Shown one piece after another: positions 34,022 to 43,593 of a stretch of 64,000 bases of DNA. Each line of letters begins with the position of its first letter. Positions within the stretch are counted from its first letter, which is position 1. This stretch comes from Anaerotignum faecicola. Its GTDB lineage: Bacteria > Bacillota > Clostridia > Lachnospirales > Anaerotignaceae. The stretch is from contig JANFXS010000002.1 of NCBI GenBank assembly GCA_024460105.1, positions 248,001 through 312,000 on the forward strand, given 5' to 3'. The position numbers were made by a program, and so were the translations under genes. The notes beneath the pieces were generated by a model. The model did no database searches and was not told the DNA's origin. It saw only the letters and a list, made by a program, of their open reading frames with translations.

Positions 34022-34562
34022 TTAATTCTCTCCTTTATTATTAATACTCTTATTTTGCAGTATTATCATATCACTAACCGGACGTATGGGCAAGGAAAAC
34101 GCTTTTGCTTTCATTTTAAATATTCTCATATTATTTCGGCAAGTTCGTTAAAAACAAATTTACTCTCAACCGGTTCATATACCGATTATTTTAAAAGCAT
34201 ATGGAAAAAACTGGCTGCACTCTCAAATAAGGATTAAAAACGCTCTACTCTATTTTGAGGCTAAAAGGCATATTATAGGAACTTCGGGCAAAATCATTTG
34301 ATATTTCACATTACGAACTTTTTGTTTTATACCCGCATTAGAAAAATACAGAAAATAAAATGCCAAAACAGATATAATGTCAATAAGTTATTCCGAAAAA
34401 TACAGTAATCCCAATATTAAAAGATTTCGGAAAACACGATTATATATTTATATCCTATTGGAACCGGCAAACGGAACAAAAACCATTATACTTATAAAAA
34501 TCAGTCAAGAAATTATCAAAAATAACAATAACTCTTTAGTCAATTAAAACCCGCATATTCAA
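34022..34562. other. Intergenic, AT-rich
   Basis: Upstream region of the hemerythrin-CheX gene. I see no gene, hairpin or convincing promoter. Confidence 0.4.
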
Positions 34563-34772
34563 ATGTTTAAAGAAGAACGCGTCAAAACTTCTCTGAACAC
34601 AACTTTCTTGCGCAATAAATATTTCAAACAGGAACTTTGGGTAAAAATAGTAAAATATCTTTTTAATTATATAATCCTGCCATTTCTTTCATCTTCACTA
34701 TCCGGCATATATGCGATTGCAAACGGATTTTTTGTCGTCAACAGTGTAGACATAGCTGCCCGGAGGCAATAA
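34563..34772 (+). pseudogene. N-terminal remnant of a MATE-type efflux protein
   Basis: A 69-codon frame. The region LFNYIILPFLSSSLSGIYAI and the following ANGFFVVNSVD resembles the first membrane helix and the (A/V)DGxFVGNxVG motif of MATE transporters, preceded by a typical LRNKYFK start region. It then stops after IAARRQ; the other eleven helices are absent. No ribosome binding site is seen. It is adjacent to repeat copy E, which may have taken part in the deletion. Confidence 0.45.
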
Positions 34773-34824
34773 ATATTATTTCTTTTCCCAAATCACGGCG
34801 CAAAAACCTACTATAAATAAGCGC

Positions 34825-35158
34825 CTTCAATTTGCAATGGGATATGCGGTTTAAAACGGCATTAGCGGCATAATATCGGCGTCAAAAGCATTTGACATAG
34901 TTTTGGCTGCGCTTACGTAATTTTTACTTACTCTTAAAATACTAATGCCGTTTTCAACTATACGACTACACATGGATAATTTTTTTGTTATTCAAGGCGC
35001 AAATATAAAGGCTTGCCCATAGGCAAATATCCAAATCATGTTAAAATCGCGGCGCACAGAGTTTCCCAAAGAAAATTCAAGAGCCTAACCAAGTATTTGC
35101 AGCCCAGGAAATTAAAAAATTTACCAAGCGGAACGTGTCTGCACTTATAAACTGAAAG
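34825..35158 (-). repeat. Dispersed palindromic repeat, copy E (diverged, minus orientation)
   Basis: The outer ends match the family: TTCAATTTGCAATGGG at 34825 and CACTTATAAACTGAAAG at 35142-35158, forming terminal inverted repeats. The hairpin arms are AAAACGGCATTAGCGGC (34852-34868) and ATACTAATGCCGTTTT (about 34941-34956). The GCGCCTTGAA..AAAAAAATT block and GGCTGCAAATACTTGG are recognisable on the minus strand. It is longer than the other copies (334 bp) because of an extra stretch in the left half. Confidence 0.7.
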
Positions 35159-35180
35159 TATAGGCTTGCAAAATATTTAT

Positions 35181-35600
35181 TTAATTAAATGCAGGCACAA
35201 AAAAATATACAAGGGAACCAATAAGTTTTCCGGCTGCGAGCGCAAGCAAAAAAAACGACAGGCCTTGCTTAAGCCTTGCGCGTCTCATAAAAATCGGCAC
35301 AACATTTATAACTTCGGCAAGCGAAACAGCAAGAGAGCCGACAAATACGCCTATAGCCGCGGCCGCAATCACGGCCGCGGCATTTCCTATAGGTATATAA
35401 TATTTTAAAAACATTGTCGTACACCCAAAAATACCGCCTAACGTAATAGCATCTTCATATATCATAATATATTTTTCTGTTTTTGTTTTTTGTGCAAGCC
35501 TTGGCACAACGCCTATTATAGCAATAAACGCAAATATGCCTCCTGCCACAACTGTTCCGGAGGATAATCCGATCACGGCAAGAACTATGTTATTAAACAT
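35181..35600 (-). CDS. spoVAB: Stage V sporulation protein AB
   Basis: A 139-residue membrane protein with four helices and the SpoVAB pattern: SSGTVVAGGIFAFIAIIGVVPRL, then YEDAITLGGIFG, and a third region with AEVINVVPIFMRRARL. SpoVA proteins act in the spore inner membrane in uptake of dipicolinic acid during sporulation and its release on germination. It starts one base after the spoVAA stop. No spoVAC-F follows here. Confidence 0.93.
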   Translation of the reverse strand: MFNNIVLAVIGLSSGTVVAGGIFAFIAIIGVVPRLAQKTKTEKYIMIYEDAITLGGIFGCTTMFLKYYIPIGNAAAVIAAAAIGVFVGSLAVSLAEVINVVPIFMRRARLKQGLSFFLLALAAGKLIGSLVYFFVPAFN

Positions 35601-35601
35601 G

Positions 35602-36222
35602 TCAGTTTTTATTCTCCTTTTGTTTGTTTAATGTTTCGATCTGGTTTTCTATAACTTCTTTTTCATATGTTGTCATCTGCACTTCAATCGGCGTTGGATC
35701 TTCCGTCATCTTAATAACGCTGAAATGATTAAAAAATACTATGATACCGATTGCAAGCCCTATTGAATAAGGTATTTCCAGTACATAAGGCGTTTCATTT
35801 TCAACGCCGTAAAACATTTCATAATAACTGCTCATAACCTTCGGTATTTCGCCGTCGGCATGGAAACTCATTATTGCGGTTGCGCCGCCAAAAAATAATA
35901 TTACAACAACAGCCGCTATTTTAATTATTGTAAGCAGTTTATTTTCTTTTGCCGGCTTTTCCGCAAATTCAATTACAACATCAGTTTCTCCCATATTAAC
36001 AACCGTTGCGTTCGGCTCTAAGTTAGTAACGGCTTTTACCATGTCCATAACTGAAATAATATAATTAGCCCTTTTGCATCCTTGCTCTATCCTTAAAACT
36101 ATAGCGTTTTTTAAGGAGTCGTTTTTGATATTTTCGCAGTAAACTTCCGCAATATCTTTTAAGTAAATTATTTTTTTCCCCTTAGCCTGAAATTTTTTAA
36201 CAGGTTTTATATACACATCCAT
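35602..36222 (-). CDS. spoVAA: Stage V sporulation protein AA
   Basis: A 206-residue protein with an N-terminal soluble domain (VYIKPVKKFQAKGKKIIYLKD in part) and two C-terminal membrane segments (IKIAAVVVILFFGGATAIM and IPYSIGLAIGIIVFFNHF). The phrase FFGGATAIMSFHADGEIPKV is typical of SpoVAA. It is coupled to spoVAB. It acts in the spore inner membrane during sporulation, presumably from a forespore (sigma-G) promoter, which I could not place with confidence. Confidence 0.93.
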   Translation of the reverse strand: MDVYIKPVKKFQAKGKKIIYLKDIAEVYCENIKNDSLKNAIVLRIEQGCKRANYIISVMDMVKAVTNLEPNATVVNMGETDVVIEFAEKPAKENKLLTIIKIAAVVVILFFGGATAIMSFHADGEIPKVMSSYYEMFYGVENETPYVLEIPYSIGLAIGIIVFFNHFSVIKMTEDPTPIEVQMTTYEKEVIENQIETLNKQKENKN

Positions 36223-36303
36223 TTAATTCATTCACCTCTTTAAGCCTTATTATTCCTTATATGGCGCAAAAAATACGTCCGGGAAGTTTCTATTAAAACC
36301 CAA

Positions 36304-36347
36304 ATAAAAAAAACTGCAAAAATACAAAATAAGTATTTTCGCAGTTT
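36304..36347 (-). terminator. Terminator of the HtrA-like protease gene
   Basis: Minus strand: AAACTGCGAAAATAC pairs with GTATTTTTGCAGTTT (arms 36333-36347 and 36311-36325, one G-T pair), followed by TTTTTATTT. It is placed directly after the protease stop. Confidence 0.85.
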
Positions 36348-36352
36348 TTCAG

Positions 36353-37903
36353 TTATTCGGCCGCCTCAAGAGTCATATACAAGAAATAATTTTTATCTTT
36401 CCATGCATTTTTGTCGTTAACTGACTGTAAAACGGCTATGTAATATTTGCCGGGCTCAAGATATTTTTTCGACGCAATCCTAACCATATTGCCATTGTCA
36501 TCGGAAACCATCTCGCCTGTCAAATACGGCTCGTTCACTTCCTTATTAATAGTAAATATAAATGACGCCTTAATTTTATCGTCCTCACTTTTGTTTCCCG
36601 TTGCATCAAACAACGCCCCGCCCGAAACAGTCGCGTACACAGGTATAGGCGTAAAAAACTCATAAAAATCTATCTCGTCGTACCTTTCAAAGGAGCCGAT
36701 GAACGTATCTCCGCTGTCAATATAATTTACGGCCAAAGAGCCGCTTGTGTCCTCTTCCCACAGCCTCTCTCCCAATTCAGCCGTATAACCTTCTATAAAT
36801 CTTCTGAATTCGGTCTCATATACTTCCCTGTACGGTATTTCATTCACATTTTTAAGCCCGTTTGTAACTAAATTAATTGGGACGGCTAAATTAAGGTTTT
36901 GGCCGTCTTTAACGCTTGCCGTCGTTATGCCGATAACTTGGGCATGTTCATTAAGGAGCGCCCCTCCGCTGCTTCCGGAAGATATCGGAGCGGAAATCTG
37001 AAGATATAAATGTCCGTTGTCGCTTACCCTTTGGTTATTGCTGATTATGCCGTCAGTTATGGAATTTTGAAGGCCTTTGGGGCTACCGATAGCATAAATT
37101 TTATCTCCGTTTTCAACCTTGTCGGAATCTGCCGTTTCCAAATACGGGAACTCTTTCCTCACTGTTCCGCTTACGGCTTTATCCGAAATTTTAAGAACCG
37201 CAATATCATTAGATATATCGTAAAACAGCACGCTTTCCACAGGATATTGTTCTCCGTCTGTTGTTGTTATAACCGCATCCGTAGTATTTTCGATAACATG
37301 ATAATTTGTAACGGCCGTACCGTCCGGGCTTATAAAAAATCCGCTTCCCGATCCTGTTACATTGCCGCCTTGCTTAACTTCAATATAAAATACTGACGGC
37401 GAAGCTTTTTTTGAAACCTCTTTCGGAGTCATAGGCTTATCAAAAGGCAGAGCAGAACTGCCTGAAATCGAAATTATGTCGCAGTCACGTTCAGCCTTCC
37501 ATGTAACTTCAAGCCCTGCAGCTTCCATAACATATCGCAGTGGAATATATATCCTGCCGTCGCTGTTTACACACGCCGCCGTATCCATATAAACCGTACC
37601 GCTTGGAGTTTTCATTTCTTTGGAACCGGTTTCAACGCTTATAATGCCTTTATCGGTAATTATATCAGCAGTTTGGCTTTCCGCATCCCACTCGACTTCA
37701 TATCCGCATACCTCCGCTATATATCGCATCGGTATCTGTACGCGTTCGTATTCATCGTAATACGGATGACCGTATTCGGCTGGAATATTCAATTCCGCCC
37801 CGTCGATCAGTATTTTGATTTCACGGCTGCCTGCAAATATATTAAAAGGCAATAAGGCCGCTGTGCCTATTGCCACAATTAGCGCATATAGAAATTTTTT
37901 CAT
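36353..37903 (-). CDS. Secreted HtrA-like serine protease with copper-amine-oxidase-N domains
   Basis: A 516-residue exported protein. Residues 1-24 form a signal peptide. Residues about 28-150 hold two copies of the copper amine oxidase N-terminal-like repeat (QIPMRYIAEVCGYEVEWDAE and IPLRYVMEAAGLEVTWKAE), which in Firmicutes serves as a wall or surface binding module. Residues about 160-360 form a trypsin-like protease with H202 (TNYHVIE), D233 (NDIAVLKI) and S312 (ISSGSSGGA). The C-terminal 150 residues look like a beta-rich prepeptidase-type domain (IDSGDTFIGSFERYDEIDFY). No PDZ domain is seen, unlike classical HtrA. Confidence 0.88.
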   Translation of the reverse strand: MKKFLYALIVAIGTAALLPFNIFAGSREIKILIDGAELNIPAEYGHPYYDEYERVQIPMRYIAEVCGYEVEWDAESQTADIITDKGIISVETGSKEMKTPSGTVYMDTAACVNSDGRIYIPLRYVMEAAGLEVTWKAERDCDIISISGSSALPFDKPMTPKEVSKKASPSVFYIEVKQGGNVTGSGSGFFISPDGTAVTNYHVIENTTDAVITTTDGEQYPVESVLFYDISNDIAVLKISDKAVSGTVRKEFPYLETADSDKVENGDKIYAIGSPKGLQNSITDGIISNNQRVSDNGHLYLQISAPISSGSSGGALLNEHAQVIGITTASVKDGQNLNLAVPINLVTNGLKNVNEIPYREVYETEFRRFIEGYTAELGERLWEEDTSGSLAVNYIDSGDTFIGSFERYDEIDFYEFFTPIPVYATVSGGALFDATGNKSEDDKIKASFIFTINKEVNEPYLTGEMVSDDNGNMVRIASKKYLEPGKYYIAVLQSVNDKNAWKDKNYFLYMTLEAAE

Positions 37904-38083
37904 ACGTTTCTCCTTAAAAAAGTCAATTTGATTTTAATTATATGCCCGTCCGAACAATCAGTCAATTAAATATTCTTTAATATTCTTTTAATAATTTCCC
38001 ATTTTGAAAAAACAGCATTAAATCCATTATAAACTATAAAAGTTTTACTTTTTACAGCGGGCCGCCGAAAGATAACTACATAA

Positions 38084-38115
38084 ATAAAAAGCGCGGGCGC
38101 ATTTTCCCCGCGCTT
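38084..38115 (-). terminator. Terminator of the rnhB-to-gpsA operon
   Basis: AAGCGCGGG (38089-38097) pairs with CCCGCGCTT (38107-38115). On the minus strand it is followed by TTTTATTTATG. It lies 14 bases after the gpsA stop. Confidence 0.88.
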
Positions 38116-38128
38116 AAAAATTTATTTT

Positions 38129-39130
38129 TCAAAAACCGATGCTTTCATTTTTTCCTACGCGCGACATCAGTTCCATTACAGCCTTACGAGCGTCTTTTCC
38201 GCAAAACAGCACTTCGTTGATTTCCTTCGTAATAGGCATGTCAACATTATACTTGACTGAAAGGTCATATGCCGCTTTTGCCGTATTAACGCCCTCCACA
38301 ACCATATGAACCGCTTTAAGCGTTTCCTCAAGGCTCTTCCCTTCACCGAGCATAATTCCGGCACGCCTGTTCCTTGAATGCATACTTGTGCATGTAACTA
38401 TCAAGTCTCCAATACCTGAAAGGCCCATAAATGTTTCGGCTTTTCCGCCCATAGCTATCCCCAAACGGCTGATTTCAACCATGCCCCTGGTCATCAGAGC
38501 GGCTTTTGTATTGTCGCCGAAGCCCAAACCGTCGCTCATTCCTGCCGCAAGGGCTATAACATTTTTAAGGGCCGCTCCCAGTTCCATTCCAATCATGTCG
38601 CTGTTTGTGTACAAACGGAAATTAGGGTTCATAAATTCGTTCTGCACCATCTTTGCAACTTCCATATCACAGCATGAAATCGCACAGGCAGTAGGTATAT
38701 CACGACCGACTTCTTCCGCATGGCTGGGTCCCACAAGCGTACATACTTTGCACTGCGGCACACATTCTTTAATCACTTCCGAAAGTCTCATAAGGCTGTT
38801 GTCTTCAAGGCCTTTGGCTACATTAACAAGTATCTGGTTTTCCTTAAGAAACGGCGAGAATTTTTCCATATTAATCCTTACAAATTTTGACGGCACAGCC
38901 GTTATAACTATGTCGGCGTTTGAAACCGCTTTCTCCGGATCTGTTTCAATACCTATGCTGTCCCTTATTTCAATGCCCGGAAGAAATTCTTTATGTTCCC
39001 TGTCTTTCCTGATGGCCTGCGCTTCTTCTTCTCTCCACGACCAAATAGTAACTTTATGTCCATATTTATCAAGCATAACAGCCAAAGCGGTTCCCCAGCT
39101 GCCGGAACCGATTACCGCCACATTTTTCAT
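38129..39130 (-). CDS. gpsA: Glycerol-3-phosphate dehydrogenase [NAD(P)+]
   Basis: A 333-residue enzyme that reduces dihydroxyacetone phosphate to sn-glycerol-3-phosphate for phospholipids. It has the N-terminal Rossmann motif VIGSGSWGTALAVML, the catalytic lysine region NVAKGLED, LVGPSHAEEVGRDIPTA, ALKNVIALAAGMSDGLGFGDN and the C-terminal GLSGIGDLIVTCTS. Length is normal. It directly follows plsY (11 bases), whose enzyme uses its product, and both follow der, a common clostridial order. Confidence 0.97.
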   Translation of the reverse strand: MKNVAVIGSGSWGTALAVMLDKYGHKVTIWSWREEEAQAIRKDREHKEFLPGIEIRDSIGIETDPEKAVSNADIVITAVPSKFVRINMEKFSPFLKENQILVNVAKGLEDNSLMRLSEVIKECVPQCKVCTLVGPSHAEEVGRDIPTACAISCCDMEVAKMVQNEFMNPNFRLYTNSDMIGMELGAALKNVIALAAGMSDGLGFGDNTKAALMTRGMVEISRLGIAMGGKAETFMGLSGIGDLIVTCTSMHSRNRRAGIMLGEGKSLEETLKAVHMVVEGVNTAKAAYDLSVKYNVDMPITKEINEVLFCGKDARKAVMELMSRVGKNESIGF

Positions 39131-39141
39131 GTAAAAACCTC

Positions 39142-39747
39142 CTAATCCTTTTTTTTGATAAACTTGTTTTCAGTGCCGGCTCTGAGCCTTTCAATGTTTG
39201 ACCTGTGTTTATAAATCGCAAGAACGCACATAAAAGCCGTAACAGCCGTTAACTCATACGGAGCTTTCAATATAAAGCAGGCAACAGGTATGGCAACAGA
39301 AAAAACTATTGATCCGGCCGATATGGTGTTTGTAGCCGCTATGCCTATAATACCGGCCGTATATGTAATAACGGCAATAAGCGGGTTAAAAGTTACAATA
39401 AGGGAAAGCGTCATACCTATAGTCGCCGCTATCCCCTTTCCTCCTTTAAATTTGAGGTAAAACGGGAAATCATGGCCGAGCACGGCGCCAAAGCTTGCAT
39501 AAACGCCCGCCATAATATTCCCGCCGAATAATTTGTAACACACCGCAAAAGAAATTACCGATTTTAAAATATCACATATGAAAGTAATTGCCCCGGCTTT
39601 TTTGCCCAATACCCTGAGAGCGTTTGTGGTGCCGAGATTCCCGCTGCCGTACTGTCTTATGTCAACATGGTTAAACTTTCCCACAACGTAAGCGGACTGT
39701 ATACATCCTACAAAATAGCCGATTAAAACGCAGATTACTCTAAACAT
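39142..39747 (-). CDS. plsY: Glycerol-3-phosphate acyltransferase PlsY
   Basis: A 201-residue integral membrane acyltransferase with about six helices. The conserved motifs are visible: GSGNLGTTNALRVLGKKAG, a phosphate-binding loop KFKGGKGIAATIG, and YKHRSNIERLRAGTENKF at the C-terminus. It transfers acyl groups from acyl-phosphate to glycerol-3-phosphate to make lysophosphatidate. It starts directly after the der stop. Confidence 0.97.
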   Translation of the reverse strand: MFRVICVLIGYFVGCIQSAYVVGKFNHVDIRQYGSGNLGTTNALRVLGKKAGAITFICDILKSVISFAVCYKLFGGNIMAGVYASFGAVLGHDFPFYLKFKGGKGIAATIGMTLSLIVTFNPLIAVITYTAGIIGIAATNTISAGSIVFSVAIPVACFILKAPYELTAVTAFMCVLAIYKHRSNIERLRAGTENKFIKKKD

Positions 39748-41073
39748 TTAATTTTTCTCGTTCCTTTCCCTAACAATAAAATGTATAGGAGTTCCAACAA
39801 ACCCAAAGGCTTCCCTGAACTGATTTTCAATATATCTCCTGTAACTGAAATGGAGCAGTTGTCTGTCGTTTACAAAAAGTACAAACGTAGGCGGCTTAAC
39901 GCTTACCTGAGTTACATAATAAATTCTAAGCTGTTTCCCTTTATCGCTCGGAGGCTGCTGCATTGCCATAGCTTCAATAAGCACATCGTTTAAAAGCCCC
40001 GTGCTTATCCTTAAAGCATGGTTCTCATGCACCGTCTTAATCGTTTCGAGCATTTTATTAACCCTCTGCCCTGTTTTTGCGGATATAAATACCCTTGGGG
40101 CGTACGGCATATATGCAAGCTCATTGCCTATGTCTTTAAGGAATTTATTCATTGTTTTATCGTCTTTTTCAATGGAATCCCATTTATTTACGGCAATAAT
40201 TGCCGCTTTTCCCCTTTCATGGGCTATCCCGGCAATTTTCGTATCTTGATCCGTAATTCCCTCGTTTGCGTCTATTACAAGTATGGCAACGTCGCATCTT
40301 TCAACGGCGGCTACGGCGCGTATAATGCTGAAACGCTCAATATCTTCCTTTATTTTGCTTTTCCGCCTCATTCCGGCTGTGTCTATAAATATAAATTTCT
40401 GCCCGTCTTTCTCCACGGGCGAATCTATAGCGTCCCTTGTCGTGCCCGGTATATTGCTTACGATAAGCCTTTCTTCTCCCAATATATTATTAATAAGCGA
40501 CGATTTGCCTACGTTCGGTTTGCCTATTATGGCAACCTTTATTGCCTCCTCTTCCTCTTCCTCAGCCTCTTCAGGCGGAAACTCGCTTATAACGGCGTCA
40601 AGGAGATCCCCAAGCCCCAGCATCTGGCCTGCTGAAATAGGTATCGGCTCGCCTATTGCGAGACTGTAAAATTCGTATACATCCATATTTTCGCGCCTCA
40701 TATCGTCAACTTTGTTAACGGCAAGCACTACCGGCTTTTTTGTTCGGCGCAGCATATTTGCCACTTGTATATCGTCGTCTGCAACGCCCTGTTTTATATC
40801 GCATACAAACAATATTACGTCGGCTGTTTCAATAGCTATTTCAGCCTGCTGCAAAATCTGCTTCAATATTATATCTTCTGCTCCCGGCTCCATACCGCCG
40901 GTGTCTATAAGCGTAAACTTCCTGTCAAGCCATTCCACATCGGCATATATCCTGTCGCGCGTAACGCCCGGCCTGTCCTGTACTATAGAAATCCTTTCTC
41001 CTGCAAGCTTATTGAACAATGTGCTCTTTCCCACGTTCGGACGCCCGACAACTGCAACTATGGGTTTGCTCAT
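39748..41073 (-). CDS. der: Ribosome-associated GTPase Der (EngA)
   Basis: A 441-residue protein with two tandem GTPase domains. Domain 1: G1 [10 protein letters not shown]3 DTGG, G4 NKVD. Domain 2 (from about residue 178): G1 [10 protein letters not shown]3 [12 protein letters not shown]4 NKWD. A C-terminal KH-like domain follows ([20 protein letters not shown]). It acts in assembly of the 50S ribosomal subunit. A short acidic glutamate run ([10 protein letters not shown]) links the two domains, as is common. Confidence 0.98.
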   Translation of the reverse strand: MSKPIVAVVGRPNVGKSTLFNKLAGERISIVQDRPGVTRDRIYADVEWLDRKFTLIDTGGMEPGAEDIILKQILQQAEIAIETADVILFVCDIKQGVADDDIQVANMLRRTKKPVVLAVNKVDDMRRENMDVYEFYSLAIGEPIPISAGQMLGLGDLLDAVISEFPPEEAEEEEEEAIKVAIIGKPNVGKSSLINNILGEERLIVSNIPGTTRDAIDSPVEKDGQKFIFIDTAGMRRKSKIKEDIERFSIIRAVAAVERCDVAILVIDANEGITDQDTKIAGIAHERGKAAIIAVNKWDSIEKDDKTMNKFLKDIGNELAYMPYAPRVFISAKTGQRVNKMLETIKTVHENHALRISTGLLNDVLIEAMAMQQPPSDKGKQLRIYYVTQVSVKPPTFVLFVNDRQLLHFSYRRYIENQFREAFGFVGTPIHFIVRERNEKN

Positions 41074-41087
41074 ATTTTTATCCTCCG

Positions 41088-42401
41088 TTAATCCAATATG
41101 GTTTTAATAAAATCTTCGCCGCTTTCGCCTGTAATCCTGACTTTTACGCCAAGCTCCCTTTCAATATCGCGCAAAGTAATATCGTCAAGCAATACTTCTT
41201 CGCCGCTTCTCAGCACATTTTGGGGAAGGCACAAAAATTCCCCGAGTTCTTTCCCTTTTAACTGCCCTATTATATCGCAGCCGCATAAAAGGCCCGAAAC
41301 GGAAATCCTGCCGCCGAAAAAATCATTTTGTACTGCAAAAACATTTATTCTCAAATTTTCAAACTTGTCTGTCATCATTTTTGAAAGGCTTTTTATAAAC
41401 TCAAATGCGGCTGTTCCTGTAGCTACGGAAACAGTTCTGTTTATTTCCGGATTGCTTTTGAGAGTTCCAAAATAATCCATAAACTCCTTTTTCATTGACG
41501 CAATCATGCCTACGCCGTTTTCGATTTGCGGAAAGTCCTCATATTCTCCATATTCCGGAAAATCAATCCCCGCCGTTAAATAAAATTCATCAGACGCATA
41601 CACAAAATTGCTCCCTATTTCTTTTTTCAGGCTGCTCTGCCATTTTTTCACGGAATTAATAACCTCGGCGCAATCATCCTTTTCAAACGGTTCCATAGGA
41701 TAAAGCCCGTCCCTGTACCTTGTTAGTCCTATAGGCACAACCGAAAGGCTTTTTGCACGAGGATAGAAACCCGCCAAATCCTTAATGGAACTGTCAAGCT
41801 TTTCTCCGTCGTTTATACCTTTGCACAAGACTATCTGCAAATTCATCTCGATACCGGCGGCGGCAAGTTTTTTCATTCTTTCAAGAACAAGTCCGGCGTT
41901 TTTGTTGTTAAGCATTTTCTTTCTAAGTTCCATATCGGTTGTATGAACCGATATATTTATAGGCGACAGGTGATAATAAACTATCCTGTCAATATCGCTT
42001 TCACTCATATTTGTAAGGGTACAGTAATTCCCCTGCAAAAATGAGAGCCTTGTGTCGTCGTCCTTAAAATACAGAGTTTCTCTCATTCCCTTAGGGAGTT
42101 GGTCTATAAAACAGAATATGCATTTATTTCGGCAGCTTCTCGCGTCATCCATAAGGCCGCTTTCAAAAATAATGCCGATATCTTCGTCATAGTCTTTTTC
42201 AATTTCGGCAATACATTCTTCACCCTGGCGCGTTTTAACAGTCATCTCTATATATTCGTCGTTTATAAGATACCTGTAATCAAAAACGTCAAGTATTTCC
42301 TGCCCGTTAACCGCAACCAATATATCGCCCGGCTCTATGCCAAGTTCTTCTGCAATACTGCCTTTTTCAACTTTTATAATTACGTTTTCTTTTTTCTTCA
42401 C
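41088..42401 (-). CDS. DUF512 family radical-SAM-like protein with PDZ domain
   Basis: About 437 residues. The N-terminal PDZ-like domain ([21 protein letters not shown]) is followed by a radical SAM-like cysteine cluster [19 protein letters not shown] near residue 95, and a C-terminal DUF512 domain. This protein regularly sits next to der in clostridia, and its function is not established. A GTG at 42401 is preferred over the TTG at 42407 because AGGGAG lies 8 bases before it; either start overlaps or abuts the upstream pgeF stop. Confidence 0.85.
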   Translation of the reverse strand: MKKKENVIIKVEKGSIAEELGIEPGDILVAVNGQEILDVFDYRYLINDEYIEMTVKTRQGEECIAEIEKDYDEDIGIIFESGLMDDARSCRNKCIFCFIDQLPKGMRETLYFKDDDTRLSFLQGNYCTLTNMSESDIDRIVYYHLSPINISVHTTDMELRKKMLNNKNAGLVLERMKKLAAAGIEMNLQIVLCKGINDGEKLDSSIKDLAGFYPRAKSLSVVPIGLTRYRDGLYPMEPFEKDDCAEVINSVKKWQSSLKKEIGSNFVYASDEFYLTAGIDFPEYGEYEDFPQIENGVGMIASMKKEFMDYFGTLKSNPEINRTVSVATGTAAFEFIKSLSKMMTDKFENLRINVFAVQNDFFGGRISVSGLLCGCDIIGQLKGKELGEFLCLPQNVLRSGEEVLLDDITLRDIERELGVKVRITGESGEDFIKTILD

Positions 42402-42403
42402 TT

Positions 42404-43216
42404 TCAAAACTCCCTAATAGACATCAGGGCCGCAAGGCTGCCGCGCTTGTCTCCCATCTTCCTGTGCGAATAAAAAAGCCCGCCGCTGCATTTAGTACAT
42501 TCGTTTGTAACCTCGATGTTTTCTTCCTTAACTCCGGCCTTTGTCAAAAGCCTTTTATTGATGCCCCAAAGGTCAACCATATATTTTCCGTTTTCTTTCC
42601 TTTCAATATATTCCGAAGAAAACGTCAAAGTATTTTTAAATTCGTCCGCCACAGGCAAATCAACTTCAAAACAGCATTTTCCTATGCTCGGCCCTATGGC
42701 GCAAATTAAATCCTCCGGCTTTGAACCAAATTCTTCCTGCATTTTTCTCACGGACATCCCCGCCATATCCAAAACTGTGCCTTTCCAGCCGGAATGTGAA
42801 AGCCCTATTGCTTTATTAACGGGATCCGCAAAAAAAATCGGTACGCAGTCCGCATGGAACGTAACAAGCACTACGGACGGTTCGTTTGTTACAAACCCGT
42901 CGAACCCCGAAATCCCGCTTTGGAACACAACGCCGCATCCGCAGTCGTCAATACCGGCTCTTTTGATATTATTGCCGTGAACCTGACTTCCGAAAACAAG
43001 CTTTTTATAATCCATGCCGTTTGCCGTGCATATGCGTCGGAAATTTTCAGTTACAGCCTCTTTTCTGTCGCCCCTTGAATATCCAAGGTTAAGGCTTTCA
43101 AAACAACCTTCGCTGACTCCTCCGATTCTTGTTGAAAAACAATGGTTTACAAATCCCAGTTTTTCAATATTATCAAATTTAAAATATTTTACCCCGTCTT
43201 TTTCGTAAAGTTTCAA
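42404..43216 (-). CDS. pgeF: Peptidoglycan editing factor PgeF (YfiH, laccase-domain) homologue
   Basis: A 270-residue member of the YfiH/PgeF family (PF02578), once called polyphenol oxidases. The conserved metal-binding residues lie in FGSQVHGNNI, VTFHADCVPIFFADP and GLSHSGWKGTVLDM (histidine-cysteine-histidine), with GPSIGKCCFEVD following. Enterobacterial PgeF removes wrongly incorporated L-serine from cell wall precursors; related enzymes act on purine nucleosides. It is in the rnhB-gpsA operon, between yraN and the DUF512 gene. Confidence 0.9.
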   Translation of the reverse strand: MKLYEKDGVKYFKFDNIEKLGFVNHCFSTRIGGVSEGCFESLNLGYSRGDRKEAVTENFRRICTANGMDYKKLVFGSQVHGNNIKRAGIDDCGCGVVFQSGISGFDGFVTNEPSVVLVTFHADCVPIFFADPVNKAIGLSHSGWKGTVLDMAGMSVRKMQEEFGSKPEDLICAIGPSIGKCCFEVDLPVADEFKNTLTFSSEYIERKENGKYMVDLWGINKRLLTKAGVKEENIEVTNECTKCSGGLFYSHRKMGDKRGSLAALMSIREF

Positions 43217-43218
43217 AT

Positions 43219-43584
43219 TTAAAACACCTCAAATGCATTTATAATATGCCTTACCGATTTATCTGCATTAAGTATTTCTATAACGTCAAATCTAAATCCA
43301 AAATCATAAATTTCATTTTTTTGGATATATGCCTTTGCCGTATTAATTATTTTGCGCTGTTTCCTGTATCCCACAGCTTCGCAAGGCTCGCCGTAGTCGT
43401 TGTTTTCCCTGAATTTAACTTCCGCAAATACAATATAGTCCCCGTCTTTGGCTATTATATCAATTTCGCCGCTTCTAAGCCTGAAATTAGTTTCAATTAT
43501 TTTATATCCTTTGCCTTTAAGATATTTAACGGCAAGCCGTTCACCGAAATCCCCTTTTATTTTATTCTCTTTCTTGGCAAACAT
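43219..43584 (-). CDS. UPF0102/YraN family nuclease-fold protein
   Basis: A 121-residue protein with GDFGERLAVKYLKGKGYKI, RSGEIDIIAKDGDYIVFAEV and KFRENNDYGEP, the signature of YraN proteins, which have a restriction-endonuclease-like fold (the E, the D-I-D and the E-V-K residues are the expected active site). The cellular role is unsettled. It starts 9 bases after the rnhB stop; the pair rnhB-yraN is widely conserved. Confidence 0.93.
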   Translation of the reverse strand: MFAKKENKIKGDFGERLAVKYLKGKGYKIIETNFRLRSGEIDIIAKDGDYIVFAEVKFRENNDYGEPCEAVGYRKQRKIINTAKAYIQKNEIYDFGFRFDVIEILNADKSVRHIINAFEVF

Positions 43585-43593
43585 AAGCGCTCC

